A program made the position numbers and the translations under genes. 64,000 bases of DNA from Gentiana macrophylla (taxonomy: Eukaryota; Streptophyta; Magnoliopsida; Gentianales; Gentianaceae). The notes beneath the pieces were generated by a model, which saw nothing but the letters and a program-made list of their open reading frames with translations, searched no databases and had not been told where the DNA came from. The DNA is taken from positions 1,736,001 through 1,800,000 of the forward strand of contig CM047810.1 in NCBI GenBank assembly GCA_026214975.1, read 5' to 3'. This document shows, in pieces, positions 22,238 through 35,430 of the stretch. The stretch's first letter is position 1; each line of letters starts with the position of its first letter.

Positions 22238-22758
22238 ACCGAAAAATAAACATAACCAGTACATGTTTCAGTTACTTGAAACATATTTATTTACTTAATA
22301 AACATATTTATTACAATATACAAATTTTATTATACTCAAAATGTTACATTACAATGTTAACGCAATAGTAAAATATCTAAACTCACAAGCTAGAAAGATT
22401 TCAAGTAGATGAAAAAATTCCGTTGAAATTTCTGAATAAATAATTTTCAAATAAGATGTCAAAGTAAGCAATTTCATTTTACTATTTAAAATATCTTAAT
22501 CATAGTTTTACTTTTAAAATTGATGAGTATAACTCGGCAAGAAAATATATTTTGTAGTTTTATTTATTATTTTAAATATGAACATGAGTCCCTCAAAAAA
22601 TATATGAATATTTGTATATTTAATCTAACGTAAATCAATTTTTTTGTTTGAGGATAAAAACTAATGTTAATTTAGTTCTCAAAAAAAAAAAAACTAATGT
22701 TATTTTGATATTTCTTTTACGTATTTAAATATCTTGGAACAAAACAAAATTGATAAAA
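22238..22758. other. AT-rich intergenic stretch
   Basis: Flanking sequence between the hAT and the Mutator-type element. I see no gene or clear repeat here beyond short A runs. Confidence 0.5.
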
Positions 22759-22767
22759 TTATTCAAA

Positions 22768-24294
22768 GTAGCTTTTTATTTACACTGTGATTCTACTCAT
22801 ACATCTGTGTGTAATATTAAAAGAAAAAACTTTTTGATACACACACATATTATGTTTTGGATCCCACATTCTACCTATACACCCATGTGTAGTATGAAGT
22901 AAAAAAAAAAAAAAAACATTTTAGCCAAGGAAACTTTATTATTGCCAAGTTTTCAAAAATTCTAATAACATCCAAATGTTCTAAATGAATTATCACCCCC
23001 ATCCCATCTATAACACCCCCCTCCCCCCCCCCCCAATACATTTAACCGGATTTTTCCCACAGTATCCCCTCGATCTTCTCTTCTTCTCTTTAATCTTCTT
23101 ACTTCCATGAATTCATCTTCAAAAATGCTCTTAAAAACTTGATAATTTCAATCAAGATTTCAGAATATAACAAAGAACAACCCGAAATCGAACCGTTTTA
23201 ATTGATATATCGATATCTAGTAAAGAATATTCTGAAGTTCAGAATTCATCCCTCCTGTTCTGGATGTTACAATACTCGATGAAGTAATTATACTATCTGT
23301 TCCCATTCTTCTGTTGTTCCCCCAAAGTCACATCAAATATATACATACCCCAAAGTGAACAGAGGTAGACAACAATTTTTTAATAGAACCTACAGCTTAT
23401 ATAGCAAATCTTAAAAAGAACAAAACAATTTTGATCTAGTGTTAAATTAATAAAATAAAATAAAAAAAAGTCTTCTCCTATCTCTATTAAAACAAGAACA
23501 TCAGAAAAAACATTGAGATCTATCTACTTGCTAAGCTATTCATTTGGATCAGAACATAATCATTATTACTTCATTGTTTCGTAAGAGAATTGCTTCGATT
23601 TTAAAGGGGATGAAGCATCAATTTGCTGCGAGTAAAATACCTGCAAAATGATAAAAATAGAAAAACAATTGGCCAAAAAAGGGGGTTTGTTACTCAAATG
23701 ATTGCTCCACAATGCTTACCCAGCAATGTGAACCTTCGAAATTTCACCCCTGGATTGAGAAGATCATCGGTTTCAAGAGGAGGATGAAGATGATGAAATG
23801 TTTTGAGAATGAGGATTGTCTTATTAAAAATTTGAGGGTTTTCGATTCGCGAAGATGATGATGAAGATGATGATGATGAAGAAGATAAATTAGGAAAATG
23901 AACAAGAGTAAAGGGTTTGAGAATGATGGAGTTGATGATTAAAGATGTGATGTGAAGAGTATAGTGATGATGAAGATGTAGGGTTTGATGAATGAATGAG
24001 GATGGAAAAATTCATAAATGAAAATGGTGAAGATGATAATATGATATGAAGATGAAGTAAAGATAATATAAAAATCTAGGGATCTTTTTGTAATATATTT
24101 TTGGAGTGGAAATAGTATGAAAATGGGGTGTGTAAGTAAATATGGCAAAATCGTAATTAAGTATGTGGTGCAAATAAATAAACAAAAATATTGTAATTTA
24201 AATGTGGTGCAAAAATAGATTTGGATTATTAGATGTGGTGTAGTGTGTATAGTGGTGTATGGGTAGATTAGGTGTGGTGTAAATAATAAACCCC
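22768..24294. mobile_element. Mutator-type (MULE) non-autonomous element, 1.5 kb
   Basis: TTATTCAAA is duplicated exactly at 22759-22767 and 24295-24303, a 9-bp target duplication as made by Mutator-like elements. The ends are imperfect inverted repeats of about 43 bp. The left reads TTTTTATTTACAC then TTCTACTCATACA. The right, reverse-complemented, reads TTATTATTTACACC then AATCTACCCATACACC. The interior has a poly-C run (23008-23035), GATGAAGATGATG-rich stretches (23770-24060) and no transposase. Internal TGTGGTG motifs repeat toward the right end. Origin of the interior is unknown. Captured host sequence is possible. Confidence 0.75.
23006..23035 (+). repeat. Poly-C rich tract
   Basis: A CCCCCCTCCCCCCCCCCCC tract sits inside the Mutator-type element. 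A simple repeat, prone to length change. Confidence 0.9.
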
Positions 24295-24407
24295 TTATTC
24301 AAATGTGGTTGTTTACTTGTTTAAATTATTTCCCTCATCTGTAGTTTTCAATTTTCATACTCAAATAGTGTAGGAGTACTATTTCAGTTCTCTTTCGGAC
24401 CCAAAAA

Positions 24408-24415
<8 letters not shown>

Positions 24416-24480
<65 letters not shown>
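24416..24480 (+). repeat. (TA)n microsatellite, about 60 bp
   Basis: An A run leads into roughly 30 uninterrupted TA units, then TTTATTTATTTATTA. A simple sequence repeat. Confidence 0.95.
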
Positions 24481-24483
<3 letters not shown>

Positions 24484-26059
24484 TTATTTATTATTAATTA
24501 GGAGAGGAAGACTCGGATGCAACTGAAAAAAATAAAAATAAAAGGAGGGTAGTTAAGGAATTGTGATCTGACAGGAGCAAGATTGCTCTTGCAATAGTGT
24601 CTGCCTTAACTATCACATCGTTGGAAGGGATCATGAACAATTGGCTCAAAGGTATGGGCGTACTTCGAATAAGTATCATAAAATTCTTTCGCTTCTGCTT
24701 GAGCAAGATTATTATAGTAGAGACATTTTTATTATACATCTCTTTTTACTTGTCTCATAATATAAGTTAGTTTATTTTATAGCTAATATAAGTTGTTTTA
24801 GGTTATCAATAAACTAATTATTACTCGTATCTCTCACCGCTAATTTTTTTATCAATCAAACTACTTTTCATTATTTTCTAAATATTACATTAATGATAAT
24901 TCAAAAGGGCATTATATTCATTTCTTCTTAAAAGTTATAACACTCGATCATTTTCATAATCAATGTGAAATCATCTAAAATGATTTATATTTTTGGGACG
25001 AACGTATAGTATAATAAGTTGTCTCCAATATATACTTCAGTGTTAAACGAGCAAGTGTTATAATTAGATGTGTAATAGAGCCTAGTTGAGTTGAACTCTC
25101 TAATGCTTGAGCTCAACTCGACTAAAAAACACGGGCTTGAGCTTGATCAAGTCATAAAAAGGCAAGATCAAACTCGACTCATCAAGTATTCGATATAACT
25201 CGACCCGCCTCGTAGACTTGATTATTTTTCTAGAATTCATTTATTTTATTGACAAGATCGAGCTCAACCCGACTAATAAACAATTATTTATATAAAATAT
25301 TATTTGAATATAATTAATTAAAAATTATTTAATATAACTTGATTAAATCACGAACTACTCGATTACTATATTTTGAAGCTCGAGACCGACTCGGTTATTC
25401 GTTAGAGTAGCTCGACTTGAGCTCAAACTCGAAAAAAAACAATCGTGACAAACTCTTTTTTGAGTCGAGTACGAGTAGCCCGATTCAGTTGTAGCCATAG
25501 TTGTAATGACAATATTACCTTTGAACCAGGATTTGAGGGTTCGATTTCATAAAAAATCAGCATCCATCAACCATTGTTAAACTATATCATTATATTATAA
25601 ACCTCGATTTACGTCCACCACGAAACGGTAAGAGCGAAACACAGCAGGATTCCTTTGAGTTGAGACTTGAGAGCCGACCATAATAATTTGAGAGTAGTAT
25701 TTTAAAAGAGAGTTTGAGATGGCCTCTTGAGAGAGAGTACACAGTGACCTATAATATCAATTGTGTTTAATCAGTTGAGAACGACGTCTAATGGTTTTCA
25801 ATATTCGACTGTATGTGAAAGCAAAACAACACTTATATTTACTGTATCTAAGCACATAAACAGCAGTAAAATGATACATTTTAAAGTACCTTAACCAAAA
25901 CAAAAGTATCTGAAAACTTAAGGTTGTTCAACACAATCATGTCAGATTTATTATTTCTAACATAACACACACATACACACACCTTTCAGGGCACACATAA
26001 TAAAATTAAACAAGATACTTCAATTCTTCAGCTTTCTTCACAACTTGCAGGCCGCCGGC
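24481..26059. other. Intergenic stretch with degenerate GAGCTCAA-type repeat sequence
   Basis: No gene is recognised. From about 25080 to 25490 the sequence is full of GAGCTCAACTCGACT, TTGAGCTTGA and ACTCGACC words in both orientations, the look of subterminal sequence of an old hAT-type element. No target duplication could be fixed. The part next to 26060 is probably 3' flank of the adjacent minus-strand gene. Confidence 0.4.
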
Positions 26060-29000
26060 CTATGACAAGTACCTCCACATAGCAGGGCGATCTCTCGAAA
26101 CAAGAAGAACACGAGACGCTAAGTAATCAAAAGTAGGCGAATACATATCATCTGGTCCGACAACCTCTCTAACATATCGCGTCTTGACATAATCCGTACT
26201 GAAAGACTGCAACGATTCGTCCTTAATCGAGTCGAACACAAAGAGCCCGAACCCGTTTACTCCCATGACGAATTCTGAGTTTCCGTATACTTGTGTAATT
26301 GCACCGAAATGAGGATGAGCGTTTAACTCTGGCAGGTTATAAGTGCTATGAAGCTTCTGTTTACGCAACGAGAACTGTTGAATTTGTGAGCAGTATTGTT
26401 TTTTGCCAGCAGACCTTAAATTAGTGCAGCCAAGATACACAGAATCGGCACGAGAGAAAACTGATTGCGCGTCGATACCAACTTTTGGTATCTTTATGCC
26501 GATACCATTTGGTTGACGAAAATCTAGTACATTGATGAAATCCGAGGTGCAGAAAACACCATCATTTCCTTCTGTTTCTGATGAGCTTGGTCTGCAGAAA
26601 CAATTCAAGACATTCTCATGGTTAAAGCTCCAAAGGAACACAAATTTTATGCGTGGTACATGCTAGAAATGCAACTACATGCCACTCGCAGGTGTGTAAT
26701 GCCCAACAAAACTGAATCAAGCTTTCTTTTTTAAAAATTTCACAAGAGCATGTGCAGCCTTAATGGAACAAAACACCATATCAAGCTGAGTATAAACAGA
26801 GATATGAACAATTCAAGTAGTAATACACAAAACATTGTTTGCATGACAATGCATGTAAGTTGATATGTTAAGGAGAAGAGTGTACCTTTGCCTTACGCCT
26901 CCGCCCAATTCAGCATCGGTATTATGCACGTGTAGAGCGTCAATTTTACGGTTAGATGATGATACAGACAGCAATGCTTGAGGATCAAGAGATCCAACGT
27001 CCCAAAGAGAAACCGATTCTGCTTCTGCAACGACCAACTTCCCTCTATTTCTCCATTGTAAAGGACTCGAATGATCCATTACCGACACAGGTTTCTGCAA
27101 CTCCCATTTCATTATTTGTTGTCCATCACGAATATCATACACTTTAACCACTTTCTGATTAGTTGCTGTACCGGTGATGAGCGGTCCGCAGGGCTTATAC
27201 CACCATTGTTGATTTTCTGATGCCAAACCTCGTCTGGAGGTAGGATTATTGGAAATGGGAGCAAGGGCTACTCTACCACCCGGATTCCCGTGATTTGAAT
27301 GAAATGCTCGTACGTCTTTTGTATAAAAATCCCATGAGCAAAAGCCTGAAAACAAGGCGTTCCCAGCAGAGGCAGCGACGACGTATCTTCCAGAGCATCC
27401 ATCTGCACTTGGAGCACGAATTATCCAGCAATCTCTCCACATGTTCAATGAATGTTCAGTAGGAGGTTTGTAAACGGCCTTTTCCTGTAATAGTACAAGC
27501 ATTTAACGAGCAAGAATATAGCAAGACAACATTTCATCGCTATGAATACCGTTAGTATTTCAACAACTAATGCATCAAATAGTTCAAGTGATGTATTACC
27601 AAAAGAAAGAAAATGGGTGATGCAATATTATTCCGAGCCAACGAATGATGCATCTATTTATGTAAAATGTCTCCAAATTAACTACTAAAAAGGAAACATA
27701 AGTACAACAGAAAAAGAGCATATGCGTTTAAGAGGAATACTAATAATGAAGTTTTGGGCAATGCAAACATGTCAAGTTATATATAACAAGTTAGACTTGC
27801 TGAGAGGCATATTTACCTCACAATTGGCAATGTCATAGTAAGAACAAGAGCCATCATCATGAGCAAGAATAGCAGATTCTCCTTCAGATACAAACCATCC
27901 TCCTGTAGTAACTCTTCGTCCAATATCTTTCAACTTGTAGAAGCTACTCTCTTCTGACTCATCTTCGATTATCATCCCAGACCTGTTCTCTTGATCATCA
28001 AACTCTTCAAGTTGTTCATCAGTCATCAGTGTTAAATCATCAGCATTTTTTGCACTGTATAAGGTCGAAACTGAACTCTGCACAGCAGAAGTTGCAATGG
28101 TATCCATCTCCTGAATCTCACAAACTTCTGAATTGATAGCCAAGACTTTGACGTCGACCCCGAACTGCTCCTTATATGCAGATGGCAAGGACTTCTCGCC
28201 AACAGGGTTCTCGTTTACAGGAACAACAGACTTTTGTTCGATTTTGTGTTCAGTTTCTTGTACATGAACTGTAATGCCTTGACTCTGAGCACTAGCACAG
28301 GATGATTTTAGTAAAGTTCTTTCCTTAAGCATTTTTTGATGTGGAAATAATCTCGCTTCAACCTCATCTGCATTCAACCCCTTTACTGAAATTTTCACCT
28401 CACTTGACGTTTCATCTTTTCGATTCTCTGATTCTTTTGAGGGGCCATCTCCATTCTCATGGTTTACTACCGAAGTAGTCTTACCATCATCATTCTTGAC
28501 GACGTTAACCATTGCCTTTTCAATCCCTGAAATCTTATCGTGGATATCTGACAGTAACTCCTTTGAAGCATCCGAATTATTCATATCAAGCATTTCTTTA
28601 GTCCTTTTAATGTCTGAAGCAATCCTCTTTACTTTCCCTTCCAAGAAGGCAAGCTTCTCATGAAGCTTGCTCTGGTTTTTGACACTTGAACTCGTATTTT
28701 TCTTGTAGCTTTCGTTTCCCCCTTTCTCCTTTGAATCCCCTGTAACAAATCCTGGTTTATTAATGCGCTCCTTCAAGCTAGATTCAGAACTATCCTTCTC
28801 TTTTGACATCCCAGAAGAGCTACACCTTCGGTTTCCCACTATTGGCTCACTTACATTGGATTCACCAACACCTGAATTAGTAACCATTTTCGAATATGTT
28901 TCATCCATTTTCTCAACATTTTTATTTTCAGCTAAATTTGAAACCTTGTCACTAAATTCAGCTCCCCCAGTGAAAGATTCTAACTTGTCCTGAGAACTTT

Positions 29001-29595
29001 CAACTTTAGCATTTCTACTCAAGTATGGCTTTTCATCAGACTTATTTAAGTTACATTTGACAGGACTTACCGCTAATCTAGCTGACTTTTTGCTGTAAAT
29101 TCCCCCGCTTCCATGCGAATTTGTCAATCCCCATTTCCCAATTTCACGTTTCTCAGTCACTTGCCCTTTCTTTTCTTCAACTTTAGCTACCTTAGTACTC
29201 AATGAAACCCTACGAAACTCAGAAGGACTAGAGCTCCTACCTCTTTGCACCGTCGTCGCTCTCGACCACCTTGGACGAAGCTCCCCGCGTGAGTCACCAT
29301 TACTATGAGTTCCACCATTATTACAAGATTTATCAATTCTAGGCATAGACTTCATAGTCGGTTTTATAGATGATGCCACCGCCGTAGCTGCTCGACCCGT
29401 TGAAATGGGTCGTGGGTTCTCTTTCCCGGCAGCTCTCTTGGTGTTGAGATTCTCTTTATTTGCTGCAACGCCATTGCTGAAAATGGGTTTCTCGGGTCTT
29501 GAGATCTTTGTACCGGTGGTGGTAAAAATAGCTGCTGCGGCTGTGGTTTTGATTCCACCGCGTTCTTTAGACCGGCGGACTGAAGAAGAAGACAT
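26060..29595 (-). CDS. KIN14B-interacting-like WD40-type protein (At4g14310-like)
   Basis: Three exons on the minus strand: 29595-27817, 27484-26886 and 26591-26060, all with GT/AG junctions and phase-consistent, give about 969 residues. The N-terminal 300 residues are basic, Ser/Thr-rich and probably disordered. A coiled coil lies at about residues 310-365 (KLAFLEGKVKRIASDIKRTK). The C-terminal part from about residue 560 has weak WD40-like strands (YYDIANCE, VVKVYDIRDGQQIMKWEL, SLWDVGSLDPQ, VFSRADSVYLG). The whole matches what I recall of Arabidopsis At4g14310, described as interacting with the kinesin KIN14B. A cytosolic, microtubule-related role is therefore likely. The ATG at 29595 opens the long first exon (MSSSSVRRSKERGG). 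The gene appears intact. Confidence 0.85.
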
Positions 29596-30653
29596 AAAGA
29601 GAGTTTTTTGTTGAGCTAATTATCTTTTTTTGGGGCAAATTTGTGGATCTGGAATTTTATGTAAGTTTAAGGTTTAGAGTTAGCGGAGTGGGGAAAATTT
29701 TCAGAGGAACTTGGCGGTAATTTGGGATTTTGAATTTTGAAAGCTGTGGCCCACAGACAGGGCTTTGGCTTTGTATTTTTTCTTTTTTTATTATCACAAT
29801 TTTGACGATCGTGATGTAACGAGTTACACAACACAATTTTTTTTTTGTATATTTAATCAGTATGAGTCATTTATCATCATGTGGTAGGTCTACAATAATC
29901 AAGAGTGCAAATTGTGTTATGTTACTCGATATAAGATAAACAGCTTAGAAATGCAGTTATGCAATGAACCAGTAATGAGTAACATTGGTTTAAATGATGA
30001 GATTGTTCGTGATCATCCGATAAAAAAGTATATTCAAACTCGGCTTGTTTATTAAAACAAATAGTCCGAATTCGGCGCAAAACATGTTTTTGCCTTCTAA
30101 ATTCATGTTGCCTCGAGTTCGACTTATTAAGATATGACAAATTAAGTTCAAATTCTAAATAACAACTTATAAATCATTATTCAAATATCATTGTACAAAA
30201 AGTATTAGAAGAATTGTATAAATGTTCTATAAATTTGCTATATAATTTCAATTAGATGAATAGAACACGAGCTTATAATATGTTCAAATTTTGTTCGCTT
30301 AACTAACCAAACAATAATGAACAATAACGAGCCGCACGTGAATTTGTTCACGAGCAGCTTTGTTCGTTTAACAACTACAATCGTTGCAAGCAACCATAGA
30401 CTCATCGGACCTAAACCCATCTCCCATCCCGGCTCCATAGCATTAGCCACGACATTAATGGCAATTGAATCCACTTTCCCAAGAGGGGGACGTAAAAGGA
30501 TCTTCATTTCCACTACATGAAATACGTTTTAGCTTGATCTCAAATATCTGTGTATGTAGGCAGTTAATCACTTGGATCAGCTAATAACCATCCACAAAAC
30601 AACCAGATTAGTTGTTGCTGCTTTATCCTTGCGAAGTTTAATTACCCGATTCA
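29596..30653. other. Upstream region of the At4g14310-like gene, with a small foldback
   Basis: The first few hundred bases hold the probable 5' leader and promoter of the minus-strand gene. No clear TATA box could be assigned. An inverted repeat at about 29819-29931 (ACACAACACAATTT against AAATTGTGTTATGTTA) could be a MITE relic. At 30050-30370 there are TTGTTCG/CGAGC words as in hAT relics. No gene is seen. Confidence 0.4.
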
Positions 30654-30658
30654 CAACT

Positions 30659-30987
30659 TGTTGATTTTGTAAAGAAAACTGGAAATGGAAAGAACTATAA
30701 TGAAGAAGATGAACTATTCATTTGAATTAAAACTTGGCGGGAAAATTTCAATACATTGATACATGAAGAATTTGACTTAATGAATTGATCCAACTTGTGT
30801 CATGTTGCTTATATAATATCTAGGAGCAGCAAGTTGGAGTTAATAGCGGTTACAGGTTGTTACAACAACTTCCAACTAACTCTATCTAAACTCAACTGTT
30901 TATGCTAATAAGTGTTCGGCCATATGCTTGAGAGAGATTGTTGATTCCTGAATCTGACTTGCATTGTGTTGTGGTGAATCTGCAACA
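30659..30987 (-). repeat. copia 3' LTR
   Basis: Starts TGTTGATTTTG and ends CTGCAACA. It pairs with 35431-35759 at roughly 98 percent identity by eye. Confidence 0.95.
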
Positions 30988-31052
30988 TGCCCCCTCAAGC
31001 TGTGATTAGGTGTAGAGCAAAACACAGCTTGGAATCTGACTTGCATTGTGTT

Positions 31053-34000
31053 CTATGGTGGTGTATCTGCAAATATATTCTTTAAGGGGTATCTAGGTAA
31101 TAATCTGTTTAGTGTAGCTATATCAACTGGCTTGGTGAGAATGTCTGCTAGATTGTCTTCTGTCCTTACTGGTAATGGGACAAGGATCTTTTGTTGATAC
31201 TTTTCTCTTACAAAGTGGCAATCTATCTCTATATGCTTTGTTCTTTCATGGAACACAGGATTTTCAACAATGTAAGTAGCACTTTTGTTATCACGAGAAA
31301 GAGGATTATGCATGTATGCTTGACCTGAAAATCAGATAGAAGATATAATAACCACTGAATATCACAAGCAGTTAAGGCCATAGCCTTGTATTCTGCTTCT
31401 GAACTGCTTTTGCTAACTGTTGTCTGCTTTTTGCTTTTCCAAGATATCAATGAATCTCCAAAGAAAACAGTATAGACACTTATTGATCTTCTGGTGATGG
31501 TACATCTACCCCAATCAGAATCACTAAAAGATTTTAGAGTAGGAGTACCAGTAGATGGGAAGAACGAGCCTTGTCCAGGTGATGCTTTTAGGAACTTGAG
31601 TAATTTATGAGCAGCAGCAAGATGATTTTCAGTTGGAGCATCCAAATACTGACTGAGTTGTTGCACTGGATAAGCAATATCAGGCCTGGTGTTGCTCAAG
31701 TAAAGCAATTTACCTACTAGACTTCTGTAGTACTTATTATCTGTAAGAAATGGAGAGTCCTTAGGTTCCATGTGAACTTTGGAGTCCATAGGTGTATTAG
31801 AAGGCTTGGCACCTAGGTATCCAAAATCATTTAGCAGATCTAAACAGTACTTCCTCTGACTCATGATGATTCCATCCTTGGATCTTGCAATTTCATATCC
31901 TAAGAAGTATTTCGGTTTCCCCAAGTCCTTGATTGTGAATGCTTGATGGAGTAGGTCTTTTAGTTTCTGGATTTCTAACATATCAGTGCTAGCAACCACT
32001 ATATCATCAACATAAACCAAAAAGGCAATGAAACTAGAGCCCTGTCCTCTGGTAAATAAGCAGTGATCATGTTTAGATTGGACATAACCTGCATTAATGA
32101 GTGCATCTATGAGCTTAACATTCGGTCTACTAGCTTGCTTCATAGAGACTTCTCCAATTTACATACTGAATTAGGTTTAGAAAGAGGAAGGCCATGTGGT
32201 GGCTTCATGAAGACCTCTTCATCTAAATCACCATGTAGGAAGGCTGTATTGACATCCATTTGATGCAAATGCCACTGATTCATAGCAGCCAAACTTAGAA
32301 ATAATTTTGCTACAGGAGAAAAAGTTTCCAGAAAGTCTATGCCCTCTGTTTGAGTATAACCTTTAGCAACAAGTCTTGCTTTGTACCTGTCAATTGTGCC
32401 ATCAGCCTTTCTCTTGATCCTATATACCCATTTACAGCCAATAGGTTTCTTGCCTGGTGGTAAAGAGACTAAAGACCAAGTTTGTGTTTTGTGTAAAGCT
32501 TCTAACTCTTCCTTCATGGCCTGTTGCCAGTTTGGATCCTTTGATGCTTGTAAATATGTTGCAGGTTCTTGTTCAGTAGAGATGTTGCAAGAGAATGCTT
32601 TGTAGGCATTGGATAGATGATCATAACTGAGAACTATATCCAGTGTATGAGATGTAGAAGTGATAGCAGCACCTAGCTTTGTATGATAGTCTTGAAGATG
32701 TGTAGGTATTCTCTTTTCTCTGGTTGACCTTCTTAGATTTTGATTTGTAGGAGGAGGTGCAGGCACCTCTATTTCTGAGTCAGTAGATGCTTCATCATCA
32801 TGCCCTAGATCAGCTGTTTCTGTATCAGTGGATGCCTCAGCATGATGCTCAGAAGAAATTGATGTAGATGGTGTAGTGCTTTGCCCTAGAACATCAAAGT
32901 TAATACTTGGGAAACTAGGAATTGGTAAAACAGTATGCTCAGGACTCCAAGAAGGAATGTTAAGAAATGGAAAAGATGTTTCATGAAAAATTACATCTCT
33001 AGAGATTATAAACTCCCTGGTTTTAAGATCCAGTAATGTATAACCCTTTGTATGTTGGGGATTACCAAGATAAACACACTGCTTTCTCCTGCTATCAAAT
33101 TTTCCTCTGCCCTGTGCAATTGTGCTAGCATATACTAAACATCCAAATACTTTAAAATCAGTGTAAACAGGTTTTGTACTATAAAGAAGAAAATGAGGTG
33201 TCTGTTCTTTAAGTAATGGTGTAGGTGTGATATTAACGAGCATTGCAGCATGTTTAACACAGAAACCCCAGTGTTTCATAGGGAGACCAGAGTGAAATCT
33301 CAGTGCTCTAGCAACATTCAACAAGTGTTGGTGTTTTCTCTCCACAACACCATTTTGTTGTGGTGTATGGACACAAGAAGTTTCATGAATGATACCTCTT
33401 TGAGCATAGCAGGTATCCATTTTGAACTCAAGGCCATTGTCTGACCTTATTACTTTTATATTTTGATTAAATTGATTAGAAACAGTATTACAGAATTTTT
33501 GTAATAAAGATCTGGTTTCAGATTTCTGTTTCATTAAATGAACCCAAAAATACCTTGAATAATCATCAACCACGGTCAAAATGTAATATTCACCATTATA
33601 GGTGGAGTTTCTGTTAGGACCCCATATAGCAACATGCAACAATTCAAAAATAGTAGAAGCAACAGAAGTACTATGAGGAAAACTGTTTCTCTTTTGTTTG
33701 GCAAAAGGACAAATATGACAACAAGTGTCTGAATCAGAAGACACAAGAGGAACTGACTTATTCAATACTTGTATTCTTTGTCTAGAGGGGTGACCTAATC
33801 TATAATGCCAAAGTAAAGAATTAGGAATACCAGCAATAGTACAAATGACATGAGCATAATCATGGACATTAGGATCAACTTGTAAAATGTACAGTCCTTG
33901 ATAAATTCTAGCTGAACCAATCATCTTCCTCAAGATGTTGTCCTGCAAAACACAACCATTAGAGTTGAAGCATAAGGAGTATCTGGTATCTGTAGTGATC

Positions 34001-34405
34001 TTTGTGACAGATAAAAGATTGTATGTAAACTGTGGAACACATAATACATCATTTAATATAAGATCATTATTGATCCTGACTTGACCTTTATGAGTGACTT
34101 TAGTATGTGCTCCATTTGGTAAAGTGACAGTAAGACCAAAAACAGGTTTAGCATTAATCATTAAAGATAAATCATAAATGATATGATCAGTAGCACCTGA
34201 ATCCACTATCCAATGATAGATAGTACCTGGACCAGAAGAACATCCTTGAACATTAGCAGTTAAAGCAATAGCTGGTGGTGCAGGGGGATCTGCAACCTGA
34301 ACATGTCTGAGCATATCCATGATGTGTTCATATTGGCTTCTTGTCATTGTGTTAGGATTGGACTGAACCAAATCAGTTGTTGAGTATCCAAATTGTCTGT
34401 CTGCA
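31053..34405 (-). pseudogene. copia pol (protease, integrase, RT, RNase H), frameshifted
   Basis: In order on the minus strand: protease WIVDSGATDHI, gag-pre-integrase LLWHYRLGHPSRQR, and integrase with VVDDYSRYFWVH, IRSDNGLEF and TPQQNGVVERKH (the D,D,E residues). RT follows with WVYRIKRKADGTIDRYKARL and YVDDIVVAS, then RNase H with SSSEAEYKAMA and LADILTKP. The frame is lost near 32140 within KLEKSLYGLKQAS and again near 31300. The RT block after FSPVAK is also a few residues short. The stop at 31053 lies within sequence that resembles the LTR end. Confidence 0.9.
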
Positions 34406-35299
34406 CTCGTAGCTTGCATCATCAGGAGTGAAACCATGATCCACACTAACATTATTGGCATGTACTTGACCCCTGCCTCTTGCTCTAGAACCATTTGGAA
34501 ATCCATATTTCTTGAAGCACTTATCTATAGTATGACCTTCTTTACCACAATAAGTACATTGTGGTCTCTTAGAAGCACCAGAATATCCACCAGAATAACC
34601 TCTACCAGAACCTCTGCCATATGAAACATTGGATTGTGCTGCTAAAGGAACATAATCTTGGAAATTCTGTCTTGCCCCAGTAGTTACAACATTAAGAACA
34701 GTCTTGTCAATGCCTAATTCTGAGTATGTAATTTGACTTTCATGTTGCAAAGCCATATTGAAAACTGTACCAATGTCTGGAATAGGTTTAGCCATTAATG
34801 CTTGTGACCTAACATTGCTAAAAACATCGTTTATTCCCTTCAAGAACCTTACAACATAACCTGTCTCATTTTGTTCACGATAATTGGGCAATGCAGCACA
34901 AGTGCAGGGAGGGATAGGCCTTAGAATCAACAACTGATCCCACAAACCTTTCAATTTTGTAAAATATTGAGTAACTGACAGAGTACCTTGCTTGGTTGAA
35001 TAGATTTCTTCCTGTAAATTGGAAAGCCTGTATGCATTTCCTGTGCCAAATCTGTGATCCAAATCCAGCCATATCTCTCTTGACCAAATCTCAAAATGCC
35101 TGTCAGTTTCTGCAGGTTTTGGCAAGCTTCCATCTACGAACTTCAATTTTCCTTTCATGGATAAGACCATAGAAACAGCACGTTTCCAGCAATGATAATT
35201 TTCAACTCCTTTGAGAAGTGGTTGAACAATAACAACAGACGGATTCTCTCCAGGATGAATCAGATACGGATTAACCGCAATATTACCAGTTTCTGCCAT
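34373..35299 (-). pseudogene. copia gag
   Basis: The likely start is the ATG at 35299 (MAETGNIAVNPYLIHPGENP), not an earlier in-frame Met, because this matches the usual copia gag start. It contains LKGVENYHCWKRAVSMVLSM (UBN2/gag type), QGTLSVTQYFTKLKGLWDQL and a zinc knuckle CTYCGKEGHTIDKC (CX2CX4HX4C). The frame is intact to about 34405. There, in DDASYE, a one-base change moves the reading out of the pol frame. It would coat the element RNA in a virus-like particle. Confidence 0.85.
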
Positions 35300-35418
35300 T
35301 GATACGAAGCAAGAAACCAAAGAAATGAACAAGAAATGAAAATTGCAGCTCCACACCGCAAGAAAAACAAAATTGCAGGTTTAATACTCTGCAAATCCAC
35401 AGCGGTAAGCTTGTTTAA

Positions 35419-35430
35419 GCTCTGATACCA
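35419..35430 (-). other. Primer binding site, initiator tRNA-Met
   Basis: On the minus strand TGGTATCAGAGC lies directly inside the 5' LTR, the standard copia primer site. Confidence 0.92.

Noticed and set aside
25500..25570. B-box-like GAGGGTTCGATTTC
   Set aside because: No matching A box at a suitable distance was convincing, so a SINE call was not made.
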